A DNA stretch of 36,299 nt from an uncultured Prevotellaceae bacterium (GCA_900317325.1 ONGE01000026.1:1-36299), one strand, 5' to 3'. Positions 15,350-24,665 are shown, numbered from the stretch's first letter. Program-made: numbers and translations. The notes: generated by a model not told the origin, from the sequence alone.

Positions 15350-18163
15350 TTACTTGATCACCTTGGTGGTGCGAACGGTGCCGTCGCTGTAGCGGGTGAT
15401 AACGATGTTCAGGCCGTTGAAGGGCTTGTCGCTCTTGATACCCTGAGCGTTGACATAGGTCTTGCTCACCTCGTTGGCGACATTGATCTCGTTAACGCTG
15501 GTGGGGATGTTGGTCCACTCGAGGGTCGACTCAACCACATAGTACATCTGGTCGTTGGTCTCTTCGGCCCTGTTGTTGTCAACCTTCTTGTAGTAAACGC
15601 GCACGAGGAACTTGATCTGGGTGTTGGCCAGAGCGCCGAATCCCAGGAGATCCCACTCGTCACCGATGGTGATGGAGTAGTCGTTGGTGATTTCCTCGAT
15701 GATGAGCTCCTTGGCGTTGCGCGGTGCGGTAGGATCGTTGACGGGGATGTTGTTGGCATTCATGGTGTAGCCGCGAACGTCGTCACAGAGTCTCCACACG
15801 CGGTACATGTAGGGCTCATAGTCCACGTTGGCCTCGGTGGGCGGGATCATGTTGACGTTGATGGTGGGATTATAGATGACGCACTTCTTGTTGTTCTCGT
15901 CTAACCACTCACCGTTGACGGTCGAACTCTTGGTACCGGTCACATGTCCGCTGATGCCAGCCACACCGCTCTTCCAGATGGGGCTACCGTAGCTGTTCTC
16001 GCCGTCATGGTTCACGCGGTCGGTGCCGAAGGACCAGATCACGGGCACATAGGAAGCGAAGTCGTTGTAATCGCCGGTGAGCACTATGTTGTCGAACAGG
16101 TAGTGGTCGCCCTCATTATAAATCTCACCCATGTGACCTAGGCGGTTGTTCATCTCCCTGAAGGTACCGTCGGTGCGGCGCTGCAGCCTAGAAATGGTAT
16201 CGGTGGGAGCGGCATTGTCACCACGCTGGATGGTGTAGTAGTAGATGGCGGGGTTGTTGACCAGCGGCATCTCGATAAGGGCATTCTTCACGCCGGGCAG
16301 CAGCTCGGGCTCGGTGTCGGCCATGATCTCCTCGAGGGTGTAGAAGCCGTCGATGGTCGAAGCGGTCTTGAGCACGGGAACCTCGACAGTGTTGGTGCCC
16401 TTGTCGCTGTCGTTGAGCAGCAGCACGTAGCCGTAGAGGCTGGGATGCTCGTTGGTGGCCGTCGACTCGTTGAACTGGTCAACGAAGAGGATGCTCGACA
16501 GGTCGATGGCGTTGTTGGCGCCAGTGTTCAGGCCACCGCTGGTGGTAATGGGCACGTTGTAGCCGGCCAGGGGCTCCTGGTTCTCATACTCGATGTTGTA
16601 GAACACACCGCCGAAGGTTGCAGCAACCGAGAGGTTGAGCTGAGCAACGGGGATCATCACGTCGGGGTTAGCGGTGTCGAAGCGGTAGAGCGTGAACTCG
16701 TTCTCACCGGCCTGTACGCGCTCGGTGGTGAGTGCGTTGAGCATGTCCTCGTTCTTCAGTGACAGGAAGTTGCGGTAGTAGTTCATCTCCTCGGCGGGCA
16801 CGAAGTCGCTCTCGTAGTGGTCGCCCACCAGACCCAGGAAGTCGTTGGTGCCGGGGATAATCACGTCATCGATATTGCTCCAAGCCTCGAAGGCATCGTT
16901 CTCGGTGGCATAGCCGTGCACGATGTAGTTGATCGTGTAGCTGTGCTCTTCCTGAGGCACCTGATAGGTGTAGGTGGTCTCGGTGGTGTTGGTCAGCAAC
17001 TGGTAGGACTGGTTACCGAACTCGTCGGTAATGACGATATAGACGGTGTAGGTCTGGGGCACCTCGCTCTTGACAATGGTGTTGAGGGACGAGGTCCAGT
17101 CGAGGGTTACGTCGTAGGTCAGCTCTTGATCGGCGGGAGCGGCGTTGGCATCGAGAAGGATGGTGTACATACCTACCTCGGGCTGGTGGCTCGGGCTGTA
17201 GTTACGCTGATTATAGACACCACGGTTGTCAGGAATAAAGATAATCATGCCGGTCATCGACTTCTCCTCGGTGCTGTTCTTGCCGGCCATCGAGAAGTAG
17301 TGCTCGAAGTGTATTACTGATGTACAGTCGTGGATAACGGGATAAACCTCACCCTCGTTCATCTTCTCATAGAAGTCGTTGATGGTGGCACCAGTGTCGT
17401 TTGTGGTGGGGCTGTACTCCTCAAACATGTTGTAGAAGGGAGCATAGGGTGCGCCAGCATAAGCCTCACTATCTTGTTGGGGTGGGCAATAGTAGGTCTT
17501 ACCCTTACCGATGATGAAGAAGCGGTTAAACTCACCCTCAATGTTGAACATCGTACCCTGGTTGTTGCCGCTACCGACGCGCATGCCGTCGGTGAGCAAC
17601 TTGATGGACTGGATGTTGTTCCTGAAGTAGGTAATCAGGTCGCTCTTGCTCTCGGTTCTTGTACCAGGAGCGGTGGCGTAGTTTTTCAGCTTCACCAGGA
17701 ACAGGGTGTGGCCGTCCTCGTTGGGGGCGGTCACATCGGTAATGCCCCATCCCGGATCAGTCTTGGTGTAGGAGTAGAAAAGCAAGCCATGCCTAGTATA
17801 ATAGAACTGCTCACCATAGTAAACAGACGAGTTAGTGAAGCCGCTGTGCTTGATGCCAGGGATCTCGGGGTTGGTGTAAACCCACTTGAGCATGTCAAAC
17901 ATCTGATAGGGATCGGTCACCTCGTCCACCAGGCTGGCGGTCTGAGTCTGACCATTGGCGTTGGTCCAAGTGTAGGTCTTGGCTGCATACCAATCATAGT
18001 CATGGGTGGCTTCAGAGGCCCTCATGGGGGCATTCAGCGTAGGGGAAGCTGAATTGGGGAAGAAAAAGCCCTCATCCTTTACCTGACCCTGTGCGATGGC
18101 ACTGGTTCCTAGCAACAACATCGCAGCTGCCAGAAACATGAAATTGTTTTTAGTCTTTTTCAT
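15350..18163 (-). CDS. Large secreted protein with sorting-type C-terminus (fused form of the paralogue pair)
   Basis: A 937-residue exported protein with a signal peptide (about 1-25, ending S-A-I-A-Q). The N-terminal half (about 50-530) matches the 705-residue protein at 22551: W-Y-A-A-K-T-Y-T-W, D-P-Y-Q-M-F, T-D-G-M-R-V-G, H-Y-F-S-M-A-G-K, F-I-P-D-N-R-G and L-D-W-T-S-S-L-N are shared. The C-terminal half (about 560-937) matches the end of the 1184-residue protein: F-V-D-x-F, Y-V-P-V-I-W, N-S-Y-G-S-P-x-W. The last 40 residues (S-K-T-Y-V-N-A-Q-G ... Y-S-D-G ... T-T-K-V-I-K) resemble a type A sorting domain of the type IX secretion system. No catalytic motif is recognised; it is probably a cell-surface protein. 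Confidence 0.85.
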   Translation of the reverse strand: MKKTKNNFMFLAAAMLLLGTSAIAQGQVKDEGFFFPNSASPTLNAPMRASEATHDYDWYAAKTYTWTNANGQTQTASLVDEVTDPYQMFDMLKWVYTNPEIPGIKHSGFTNSSVYYGEQFYYTRHGLLFYSYTKTDPGWGITDVTAPNEDGHTLFLVKLKNYATAPGTRTESKSDLITYFRNNIQSIKLLTDGMRVGSGNNQGTMFNIEGEFNRFFIIGKGKTYYCPPQQDSEAYAGAPYAPFYNMFEEYSPTTNDTGATINDFYEKMNEGEVYPVIHDCTSVIHFEHYFSMAGKNSTEEKSMTGMIIFIPDNRGVYNQRNYSPSHQPEVGMYTILLDANAAPADQELTYDVTLDWTSSLNTIVKSEVPQTYTVYIVITDEFGNQSYQLLTNTTETTYTYQVPQEEHSYTINYIVHGYATENDAFEAWSNIDDVIIPGTNDFLGLVGDHYESDFVPAEEMNYYRNFLSLKNEDMLNALTTERVQAGENEFTLYRFDTANPDVMIPVAQLNLSVAATFGGVFYNIEYENQEPLAGYNVPITTSGGLNTGANNAIDLSSILFVDQFNESTATNEHPSLYGYVLLLNDSDKGTNTVEVPVLKTASTIDGFYTLEEIMADTEPELLPGVKNALIEMPLVNNPAIYYYTIQRGDNAAPTDTISRLQRRTDGTFREMNNRLGHMGEIYNEGDHYLFDNIVLTGDYNDFASYVPVIWSFGTDRVNHDGENSYGSPIWKSGVAGISGHVTGTKSSTVNGEWLDENNKKCVIYNPTINVNMIPPTEANVDYEPYMYRVWRLCDDVRGYTMNANNIPVNDPTAPRNAKELIIEEITNDYSITIGDEWDLLGFGALANTQIKFLVRVYYKKVDNNRAEETNDQMYYVVESTLEWTNIPTSVNEINVANEVSKTYVNAQGIKSDKPFNGLNIVITRYSDGTVRTTKVIK

Positions 18164-18334
18164 AATACTTGGGTGTTAAAAAGTTAGTAATTAAATAATG
18201 TATAGTACCAGCTTGTGTATTTGCTTGTTGTATCCTGTGGGATTTCGTTTTTTCAAGGATAGCTATGGTGGGGTTCAACCTTGGTTATGGTGAGTGCTAT
18301 TAAGAAAAAAAGAAATCACTTTGATATTTCGCTA

Positions 18335-18365
18335 CAAAAGTAATGCTAAATTTTTAAACAGCAAA
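18335..18365 (-). promoter_or_regulatory. Promoter of the 937-residue secreted protein gene
   Basis: On the minus strand TTTG (18362-18365), a 19-bp spacer and TACTTTTG (18335-18342) match the Bacteroidetes consensus exactly. The leader is about 165 nt. Confidence 0.85.
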
Positions 18366-18412
18366 ATTTTTTCATGATTTTAGTTTGAGATTTTAAGTTG
18401 GAGGATTACGAT

Positions 18413-18630
18413 AAAACTACGGATTACGCTTTTTGAAACTACGGATTACTCTGATTGAACTGATTTTGGCATCCGCGTTCATATTGAAACTACGGATTAT
18501 TCTGATTGAACTGATTTTGGCATCCGCGTTCAAATTGAAACTACGGATTATTCTGATTGAACTGATTTTGGCATCCGCGTTCATATTGAAACTACGAATT
18601 ACTCTGATTGAACTGATTTTGGCATCCGCA
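18413..18630. repeat. 51-bp tandem repeat, four copies plus a partial one
   Basis: Units start at 18435, 18486, 18537 and 18588, exactly 51 bp apart, with a partial unit from about 18413. Each runs from GAAACTACGGATTA through CTGATTGAACTGATTTTGG to GCATCCGCGTTC. Copies are almost identical, so the array is young or kept uniform. The period is a multiple of three, which creates a 79-codon frame of 17-residue repeats that I do not accept as a gene. Confidence 0.92.
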
Positions 18631-18634
18631 GGGA

Positions 18635-18691
18635 TGCTCGCTGGCGCGAGCAGACCAGTGATTAGTGATTAGTGATTAGTGAGGCATCCGC
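18635..18691 (-). repeat. Composite interspersed repeat, copy 2 (inverse orientation)
   Basis: Hairpin TGCTCGC-TGGC-GCGAGCA (18635-18652), four heptamers AGTGATT (18657-18684) and GGCATCCGC (18683-18691). Read on the minus strand this is the same order as at 145-201. It is joined to the 51-bp array through the shared GCATCCGC block. Confidence 0.8.
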
Positions 18692-18778
18692 GAACGGACT
18701 CCACGCAAAGGCGCGAAGACGCTAAGAATTTTTAGGATTGCTCGTTTGGGCTCGCAAGAAATCAAAAAAACGTTTTAT

Positions 18779-18836
18779 GCCATCCGAGTTCATTAACCCT
18801 TAACCTTTAACCTTTAATCTGCGAGCGCCAGCGAGC
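18779..18836 (+). repeat. Composite interspersed repeat, variant copy
   Basis: GCCATCCGAG (18779-18788), four heptamers close to TTAACCT (18793-18820), then GCGAGC-GCCA-GCGAGC (18821-18836). Here the two arms are direct rather than inverted, unlike copies 1 and 2. Confidence 0.7.
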
Positions 18837-18850
18837 ACTACACATTATTT

Positions 18851-18888
18851 AAAAAAACATGGGGCGCACAGTCACTGCGGGCCCCATG
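18851..18888 (-). terminator. Terminator of the 1184-residue secreted protein gene
   Basis: CATGGGG-CGCA (18858-18868) pairs with TGCG and CCCCATG (18876-18888, 2-nt bulge), and seven T follow on the minus strand (18851-18857). It lies about 95 nt after the stop codon. Confidence 0.85.
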
Positions 18889-18981
18889 TCGGCATTTTGT
18901 TATAACGTGGTCAAAATGCTATTATTCAATAAATGCTTATTTTTTCATTCATCTCATTTTAAGCAAAGTATAATGTCTTGC

Positions 18982-21900
18982 TTAATGCATCACCTTGGTG
19001 GTGCTGCTGGTGCCATCGCTGTAGCGGGTGATGACGATGTTGAAGCCCTTGAACGGCTTGTCGCTCTTCATACCCTGAGCGTTGACATAGGTCTTGGAAA
19101 CGATCTCACCGTGGTTCAGATCGTACCACTTCTCGATGATACCGGTGCTGATGCCGGGGCTGCTGCCGGGCGACTCGGCACCCATACCGCTGCCGTCACC
19201 GCGCTTGGGAGCACGCAAGTTCGAGGGATCGATGATCGTTGAGTTGTCGCCATCCACCAGGTAGTAGTAGCGAACGAACACTTGCAGGTCGCTGATGTTG
19301 TCAAGAGCGGCGAAGATCATGTTGTCGGCCCAGGTGTCGCTCTTGGTCTTCTGGAACTCGAAGCCATCGGTGGGCTCGTCCCAAACGCACCATACGTAGT
19401 GACTCTGGTCGGGATCGTACTCGGCACCCGAACCGGGCGTGCCGGTGTTGTCGGGATCCACGCCGGGCTCAGGCCTCCACCTGTAGCCACGTAGCTTACC
19501 GCTCTCGCTGACAACGAACACGCGGAACATGTAAGGCTTGTAGTTGATGTTGGCATTTGCGGGCAGAGCACCTACAGCCTTGAGCACGTCGAGCATGAAG
19601 ACGCTGCACGAGTCGCCGTTATTGTCGACGAAGTTGGTCGAACCGTACTTGCCGGTCTGACGCTCGGCATGAACCTCGAGGATGCTGCAATCGCCGACGC
19701 CGTTCTGCCATCTGGGCGAGCCATAGCTGTTGTGCTTGTGGTCGTTGTCCCAGTTGAGGCGCTTGTTGCTCGGGTCGTTACCGAGGGTCCACACGATGGG
19801 CACATAGGTCAAGAAGTCCACGTTGTAAACACCATCGTCAAAGATTTCGGTAACGGTGTCGAGACGGTTGATCTCACCATAGTTAACAGTCGCACCATAG
19901 GGGTAATAGTCACCCATCTCGGTGTAAGTGTTGTTCAAGTTGCGCTGCATGCGGCTCAACTCGATGTAGTCCTCATCATTATAGCTGTTGACACTGCGGT
20001 CGAGCGTGTAGTAATAGATGTCGGAGCTGTGCTCGAGATACAACTCGGCGTCCACGTTCATGATGCCCATGGTCAAGGCGCGGGTGCTGTCCTGATCAAG
20101 CTGATCCTGGGTGTAGAAGCCGTTCATCATCGAACCGGTCTTCATGACGGGGATGATGTGCTCGTTGGTCGAGCGCAGGTTGCCGTCGAGCTTGGTGTCG
20201 TTCTCGGTCATCTTGTAGATGTACTTGGGCGCATGCTGGTTGTCGGCCGTGGATGCGGTGAAGCGGTCAACGAACATCAGGTTGTCGTTCCAGTTGATGA
20301 CGCTGTTGTTGCCGTAGGTACCGGGCAACTCGGTCCAGCCAGCGATAAGCTCTTCGAGGTTGGTCAGCTTCGGAACGAGCACTTGCTGAGTCGTGGTGCT
20401 CATGGCGTGCTGCGTGTCGTTGATCTGAGCGGTGACGGTTACGGTGACATAGTAGTCCTCGGTGCCGCGCTCCAGGTAGTAGGGATTGTTCACCTCCTGA
20501 CCGTCGATGTACATGTGCACATCGCCTTCACCGCTGCCGGTTACCTGTACACTCAGGTCAAGCACTTGGCTGCTGATGCTGGGCGTGGGGGTGGGCTCGA
20601 GCAGTGATGCCTCGATGAGGATAGTCTGGGTGGTCGGGTCGCTGACGAGCTTGCCTTCGGCCTGTGCAGTTGCACTTGCCGTCACGCTGTAGTCTTGGTC
20701 AGCACGTCCAACAGGAATCTGCACTGAGCCAACGCCGCTCACTGTTGTTCCGTTAACCGTCAGGGAAACAACGGCATTGGGATCGGTAGTGGGCGCGGTT
20801 GCCGTGATGTAATAGGTGCCGGCATCACTAAAGTAGGTGATCGTGGGAGGATCGGTCTTCTGCATTGCGCTCTTGAAGATCAGCTGCACGGCAAGGTCAC
20901 CGGGACGGTCGGTGTTGTCCGGGCCTGATACACCATCACCCCACCAAGTGCGAGTATATGAACTGCTGGAGGATGACGAAGCATACATCAGTGAATAGTG
21001 AGTGTGGCCAGTACTATTGCTGTTTACAGCCATAGGGGCAAAGCTCGTGCTGTTCTCCTGATAGAAGGTGTAGCCGATAAAGATATGATCGTCACCATCA
21101 GGTACGGTAAACACAACAGGTTGCTCGAGGAAGAAGTCATGCCACTCACCGCCTTGCAGACCCAGATAGGTGGGGGTGCTGACGTCACCAGTGAAGGCAA
21201 AGGTTGCCTTGGGCAGGAAGGTGCTGGTGTTACCCGTCGTGGACTGGTTAGCGCTGGCACCCGTAGAGATGAGGCTGACGTTAGCACTCTGGTCGTCACC
21301 CAAGAAGTAGGCATGGGCAAAGTTGCCACCGCCGGTGCATGACATCTGAACCAACAGGTTGCCACCAGTGTAGGTGAACGGGGTGGTGAAATCAATCTTC
21401 CAAGCCGTAGCCTCACTGTCGGCCACAGGAGTAATCGTAGCCACGGTGGTCAAGCCCGAGGTGATCTTGGTGCCGGTGGTACCGGTGCCAAAATTGTCAT
21501 TGGTGACGTTGGCCAGTCTTACGATTACCGGAGCACCGCTGAAGGGGATACCGATACCCTCCTCGGGGTAGAAGGTCACCGAAGTGATCTGAGCACCACT
21601 GGCCATAGCGAGCTGACCAGCGCGATAAATCATCTGGTTCTGGAAGCCATAGTCCATGTTCCAACCCGAAACGGGGAGGTGTTCATTCCTGGAAGCACCA
21701 CGGCCGACCTCAACAGTTCTAGAACCTGTTGTGGTCTCAACGGTAACGACAATGTTTGTGCATCGATACTGTGACGAAGCAGTGAAATTAACGCTTGAAG
21801 CGTTACCCGTCCAAGTATTACCACTAATCGCTCCTGTTGAGGGGGTCAGAAGGTTACTCGTTGAATAACCACTAGAAGGAGTGAATACGATTTTAGTTAT

Positions 21901-22536
21901 GGTGCCACTGCTTGTAGAGAAAGTTGTAGTGGAACCAGAATATAATCGATATTGATTATAGCTGCTAGCTAAATTGCCATTTGTTGTGCTAATAGTTACT
22001 CCACCCTTTGTAACAGATGTGCTACCATAATCTGATGCCTGATTAAAGGTCACGTCTGTTGGCGTGGTAGTAACGTCATCACCAATGGCAGTATTGCCAC
22101 TCATCAGTTGACCGAGGTTCCAGGTGTACCCTTCAGAACTATATACGGTACTTTCGTCAACGGGATAGAGCACAAAGTTGCTCACGTTAACCTTCTGAGA
22201 ACCAGCTAAAGCAAAACGGAATCCGATAATTGAATCACCGAGATGCTCTTCAAATTCGTTGCGGTCAAGCATTACGACTGTCGTAATGTCTTGGGCAGCG
22301 TTGTAGTATCCAGCATAGCTGATACCAGTGGCATCGAAGTCATCGGTAGTGTAAGGGCCAAAGAGGTATTCGCCGGAACCCAAGGAGGGCATACGGAACT
22401 GACCGTTGGGTGAATACAAATAAGCTGTGCCTGTAGGCGTAAAATTGGGAATTCCATTCTTGCCAGGCAGTTTCTGCGCGTTAAGCGACATCGTGAGCAG
22501 CGTGATGGCTGCCAAAATCATATATATCTTTTTCAT
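18982..22536 (-). CDS. Large secreted protein with sorting-type C-terminus (second member of the split pair)
   Basis: A 1184-residue exported protein. Signal peptide 1-20 (M-K-K-I-Y-M ... S-L-N-A-Q). The N-terminal part (about 30-560) has no counterpart in the 937-residue protein: a surface-type region, an inserted AT-rich module (about 130-270) with W-T-G-N-A-S-S-V-N-F-T-A-S that resembles the modules of the protein at 12990, and a jelly-roll-like domain (about 275-555). Immunoglobulin-like stretches follow (about 560-720). From about 730 it matches the C-terminal half of the 937-residue protein, ending in the same S-K-T-Y-V-N-A-Q-G ... S-T-T-K-V-M-H sorting-type tail. It starts 14 nt after the upstream gene, so the two are co-transcribed and probably act together at the surface. 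Confidence 0.85.
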   Translation of the reverse strand: MKKIYMILAAITLLTMSLNAQKLPGKNGIPNFTPTGTAYLYSPNGQFRMPSLGSGEYLFGPYTTDDFDATGISYAGYYNAAQDITTVVMLDRNEFEEHLGDSIIGFRFALAGSQKVNVSNFVLYPVDESTVYSSEGYTWNLGQLMSGNTAIGDDVTTTPTDVTFNQASDYGSTSVTKGGVTISTTNGNLASSYNQYRLYSGSTTTFSTSSGTITKIVFTPSSGYSTSNLLTPSTGAISGNTWTGNASSVNFTASSQYRCTNIVVTVETTTGSRTVEVGRGASRNEHLPVSGWNMDYGFQNQMIYRAGQLAMASGAQITSVTFYPEEGIGIPFSGAPVIVRLANVTNDNFGTGTTGTKITSGLTTVATITPVADSEATAWKIDFTTPFTYTGGNLLVQMSCTGGGNFAHAYFLGDDQSANVSLISTGASANQSTTGNTSTFLPKATFAFTGDVSTPTYLGLQGGEWHDFFLEQPVVFTVPDGDDHIFIGYTFYQENSTSFAPMAVNSNSTGHTHYSLMYASSSSSSSYTRTWWGDGVSGPDNTDRPGDLAVQLIFKSAMQKTDPPTITYFSDAGTYYITATAPTTDPNAVVSLTVNGTTVSGVGSVQIPVGRADQDYSVTASATAQAEGKLVSDPTTQTILIEASLLEPTPTPSISSQVLDLSVQVTGSGEGDVHMYIDGQEVNNPYYLERGTEDYYVTVTVTAQINDTQHAMSTTTQQVLVPKLTNLEELIAGWTELPGTYGNNSVINWNDNLMFVDRFTASTADNQHAPKYIYKMTENDTKLDGNLRSTNEHIIPVMKTGSMMNGFYTQDQLDQDSTRALTMGIMNVDAELYLEHSSDIYYYTLDRSVNSYNDEDYIELSRMQRNLNNTYTEMGDYYPYGATVNYGEINRLDTVTEIFDDGVYNVDFLTYVPIVWTLGNDPSNKRLNWDNDHKHNSYGSPRWQNGVGDCSILEVHAERQTGKYGSTNFVDNNGDSCSVFMLDVLKAVGALPANANINYKPYMFRVFVVSESGKLRGYRWRPEPGVDPDNTGTPGSGAEYDPDQSHYVWCVWDEPTDGFEFQKTKSDTWADNMIFAALDNISDLQVFVRYYYLVDGDNSTIIDPSNLRAPKRGDGSGMGAESPGSSPGISTGIIEKWYDLNHGEIVSKTYVNAQGMKSDKPFKGFNIVITRYSDGTSSTTKVMH

Positions 22537-22550
22537 CGCTTATGTCGTGT

Positions 22551-24665
22551 TTAATCGTTAGGAATTGTTTGATAATTCGGTACAGTGATATTATTCGGAC
22601 CGGTCTTCACCTGGGTGTCGTCATAATAGCGGATGCGGTAGTACACCTTGTTGCCGATACCACGAACCTCGAGCACGGCAACGCCGGTGTTGTCACGCCA
22701 CAGGGTGTAGCTGGCGGTCTGGTTGGGCCACTCTTGCTTGAGCTGTCCCATGGTCATACCGGTGCCGGGAGCCAGGTTGGTGGGATACAGGTAGTTGCGG
22801 TAGTAGTTCTTCTGCTCATTGATCACGAAGTCGCTCTCGTAGCGCTCGCGGTAGAGCACCATGAAGTCGAACCAACCGGGAATCTGAACGTCGTCGATGT
22901 TGCTGTAGGTGAAGAAGTTGCCGCCACCTTCCTGCAGTTCGCCACTTGATGAAAGGAGGGGCTTGTTGGTCGCACCGGTGGGATAACCCAGGATCACATA
23001 GGTGAAGGTCTGGCTGGCCTGCGTCTGCTTCTCGTTGTACTGATAGGTCAAGATGTCTTCTACCGTATCGAGGTAGGTGTAAACGCGGTTGCCGTGATCG
23101 TCAAATTCCACCTTGTAGATGACGTAGGTCTGACCCACGGTGTTGTTCACCATCTGGTTCAATGATGAGGTCCAGTCGAGGTAAACGGTGTAGGTCGAGT
23201 CCTGAGCATAGGTTGAGCTGGGCGCGGTCTCGGCAGCCAAGCGGATGGTGTAGAGACCTACCTGGGGCTGATGCTCCTCAACATAAGTGCGTTCCAAATC
23301 TTCGCGTCCGCGATTGTCGGGGATGTAAAATACCAAGCTTGAAACCGATTTGGGAGCGATGGTGTCTTTACCGGCCATCGAGAAGTAGTGCTTCATGTAC
23401 ATTACGCTCTGGCAGTCATGGACGATGGGATAATACTCACCAGCGGTCATGTTGGCATAAAGGTCCTTCTGGTTGGCGGTCTGAGATTCCACATAGGGGC
23501 TGAATTCCTCATACATGCTGTAGTAAGGAGCACGGTCGCCGTTGACCCAGTACATTTTGCCCTTGCTGATAAAGAAGAACTTATCCAGGATGCCCGTATA
23601 GGAGAATACGGTACCGGCCTTGTCGGTGCCTTCACCCACACGCATACCATCGGTCATCAGTTCCATTGATTCAACGTAGGTGTCGAAGAATGTAAACAGT
23701 TCGTTGCGTGTTGAGGTCTTTTCGACAATATTGTCGAAGCTGACATCCTTCAGCTTCACCATGAAAACAGTGTAGCCGTTCTCGGTGGGACGATCGATAC
23801 CACCATAAATTGTTGAGAACCTACCATAGGTTGCTGTTGTTGAAAGAGTGAAGTAATTATTCCTTATTTGTACCCTTAAGCCATTATCTGAGCTCTGATA
23901 AGCACGGGCTCTAATTGCAACAAAAACACTATCCCTTCCATCAATAGCACTATGGGGAACAGAGATGGTACCACCATCGTTCATATAATACCAAGTATAA
24001 CCACCAGCAGTGCGAGTCTGCAATGTCTTGGATGATGACCAGCCGCTGGGAAGATTACCACCGGTCCAGCTGGCAATGGAACTAGATGATGCTGCATCAT
24101 ACACAGTAATTTCTCTAATTAATGCGTTGGTGCCAGTAAGCTTGACTCTAATGTCATTGAAACGGGTTCCATAAATGTTATAGCCATTTCCAATACCAGG
24201 ATAAGCCACATCATCATCCCAACCGCCACTGTAGAGGATACCAGGAATTGCAGGCGTTATGTAAGTGCCTGCGGTAAGATAGTACATCTGATAAGGATTC
24301 TCTACAAGGTCAGTCAGACTGGCTGAATGGCTTGCGTTGTTTTGATCATACCAGGTGTAAGAGTAAGCTGAGTACCAATCGCGGGGATGAACCGCATCTG
24401 CAGTTGCTGTGTTGTCAGCTCTGCGAGGGGCATTCATTCTTGATGAAGCCCCCCCATTCATGTGCATGGGCTCCGCCTTGTGGGTCGGGCCATTGAGAAT
24501 AGCAGAAGCCGGGAAAGATACTTTCTCCCCTGACTTGTGAGCATCGGCCCTCTCTTCAATTACAGAGGCCTTTTGATACCCGGGCAAAAGCTGTGCCGAA
24601 GCATCACTAGTCCAGCCTACTGCAAGGAGCAGGCCGAACGCCAAAATTGTTAGTTTCTTTTTCAT
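22551..24665 (-). CDS. Secreted protein matching the N-terminal half of its 937-residue paralogue (first member of the split pair)
   Basis: About 705 residues from the M-K-K-K start (24665); an ATG nine bases upstream (24674) is an alternative. Signal peptide about 1-25 (ending D-A-S-A-Q). The protein aligns along its length with residues 1-530 of the 937-residue protein: W-Y-S-A-Y-S-Y-T-W, N-P-Y-Q-M-Y, M-T-D-G-M-R-V-G, H-Y-F-S-M-A-G-K, Y-I-P-D-N-R-G and L-D-W-T-S-S-L-N. It carries an extra module (about 150-265) in AT-rich DNA. It ends in N-Y-Q-T-I-P-N-D without any sorting domain, so secretion past the periplasm would need its partner or another route. Function unknown. Confidence 0.82.
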   Translation of the reverse strand: MKKKLTILAFGLLLAVGWTSDASAQLLPGYQKASVIEERADAHKSGEKVSFPASAILNGPTHKAEPMHMNGGASSRMNAPRRADNTATADAVHPRDWYSAYSYTWYDQNNASHSASLTDLVENPYQMYYLTAGTYITPAIPGILYSGGWDDDVAYPGIGNGYNIYGTRFNDIRVKLTGTNALIREITVYDAASSSSIASWTGGNLPSGWSSSKTLQTRTAGGYTWYYMNDGGTISVPHSAIDGRDSVFVAIRARAYQSSDNGLRVQIRNNYFTLSTTATYGRFSTIYGGIDRPTENGYTVFMVKLKDVSFDNIVEKTSTRNELFTFFDTYVESMELMTDGMRVGEGTDKAGTVFSYTGILDKFFFISKGKMYWVNGDRAPYYSMYEEFSPYVESQTANQKDLYANMTAGEYYPIVHDCQSVMYMKHYFSMAGKDTIAPKSVSSLVFYIPDNRGREDLERTYVEEHQPQVGLYTIRLAAETAPSSTYAQDSTYTVYLDWTSSLNQMVNNTVGQTYVIYKVEFDDHGNRVYTYLDTVEDILTYQYNEKQTQASQTFTYVILGYPTGATNKPLLSSSGELQEGGGNFFTYSNIDDVQIPGWFDFMVLYRERYESDFVINEQKNYYRNYLYPTNLAPGTGMTMGQLKQEWPNQTASYTLWRDNTGVAVLEVRGIGNKVYYRIRYYDDTQVKTGPNNITVPNYQTIPND

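Larger units (their letters stand above)
18164..18981. other. Repeat-filled spacer between two secreted-protein genes
   Basis: This 818-nt gap contains the promoter of the gene at 15350 (18335-18365), a four-copy 51-bp tandem repeat (18413-18630), two composite repeats (18635-18691 and 18779-18836), three octamers close to CTTWGCGT on the minus strand (18703-18726), and the terminator of the gene at 18982 (18851-18888). I see no gene in it. Confidence 0.8.

Noticed and set aside
18413-18630. CRISPR array
   Set aside because: The 51-bp units are contiguous with no unique spacers, and no cas gene is in the window.
18433-18672. 79-codon frame over the 51-bp array
   Set aside because: The 51-bp period keeps one frame open by chance and gives a repeated hydrophobic 17-mer. 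It has no promoter and ends in the composite repeat.
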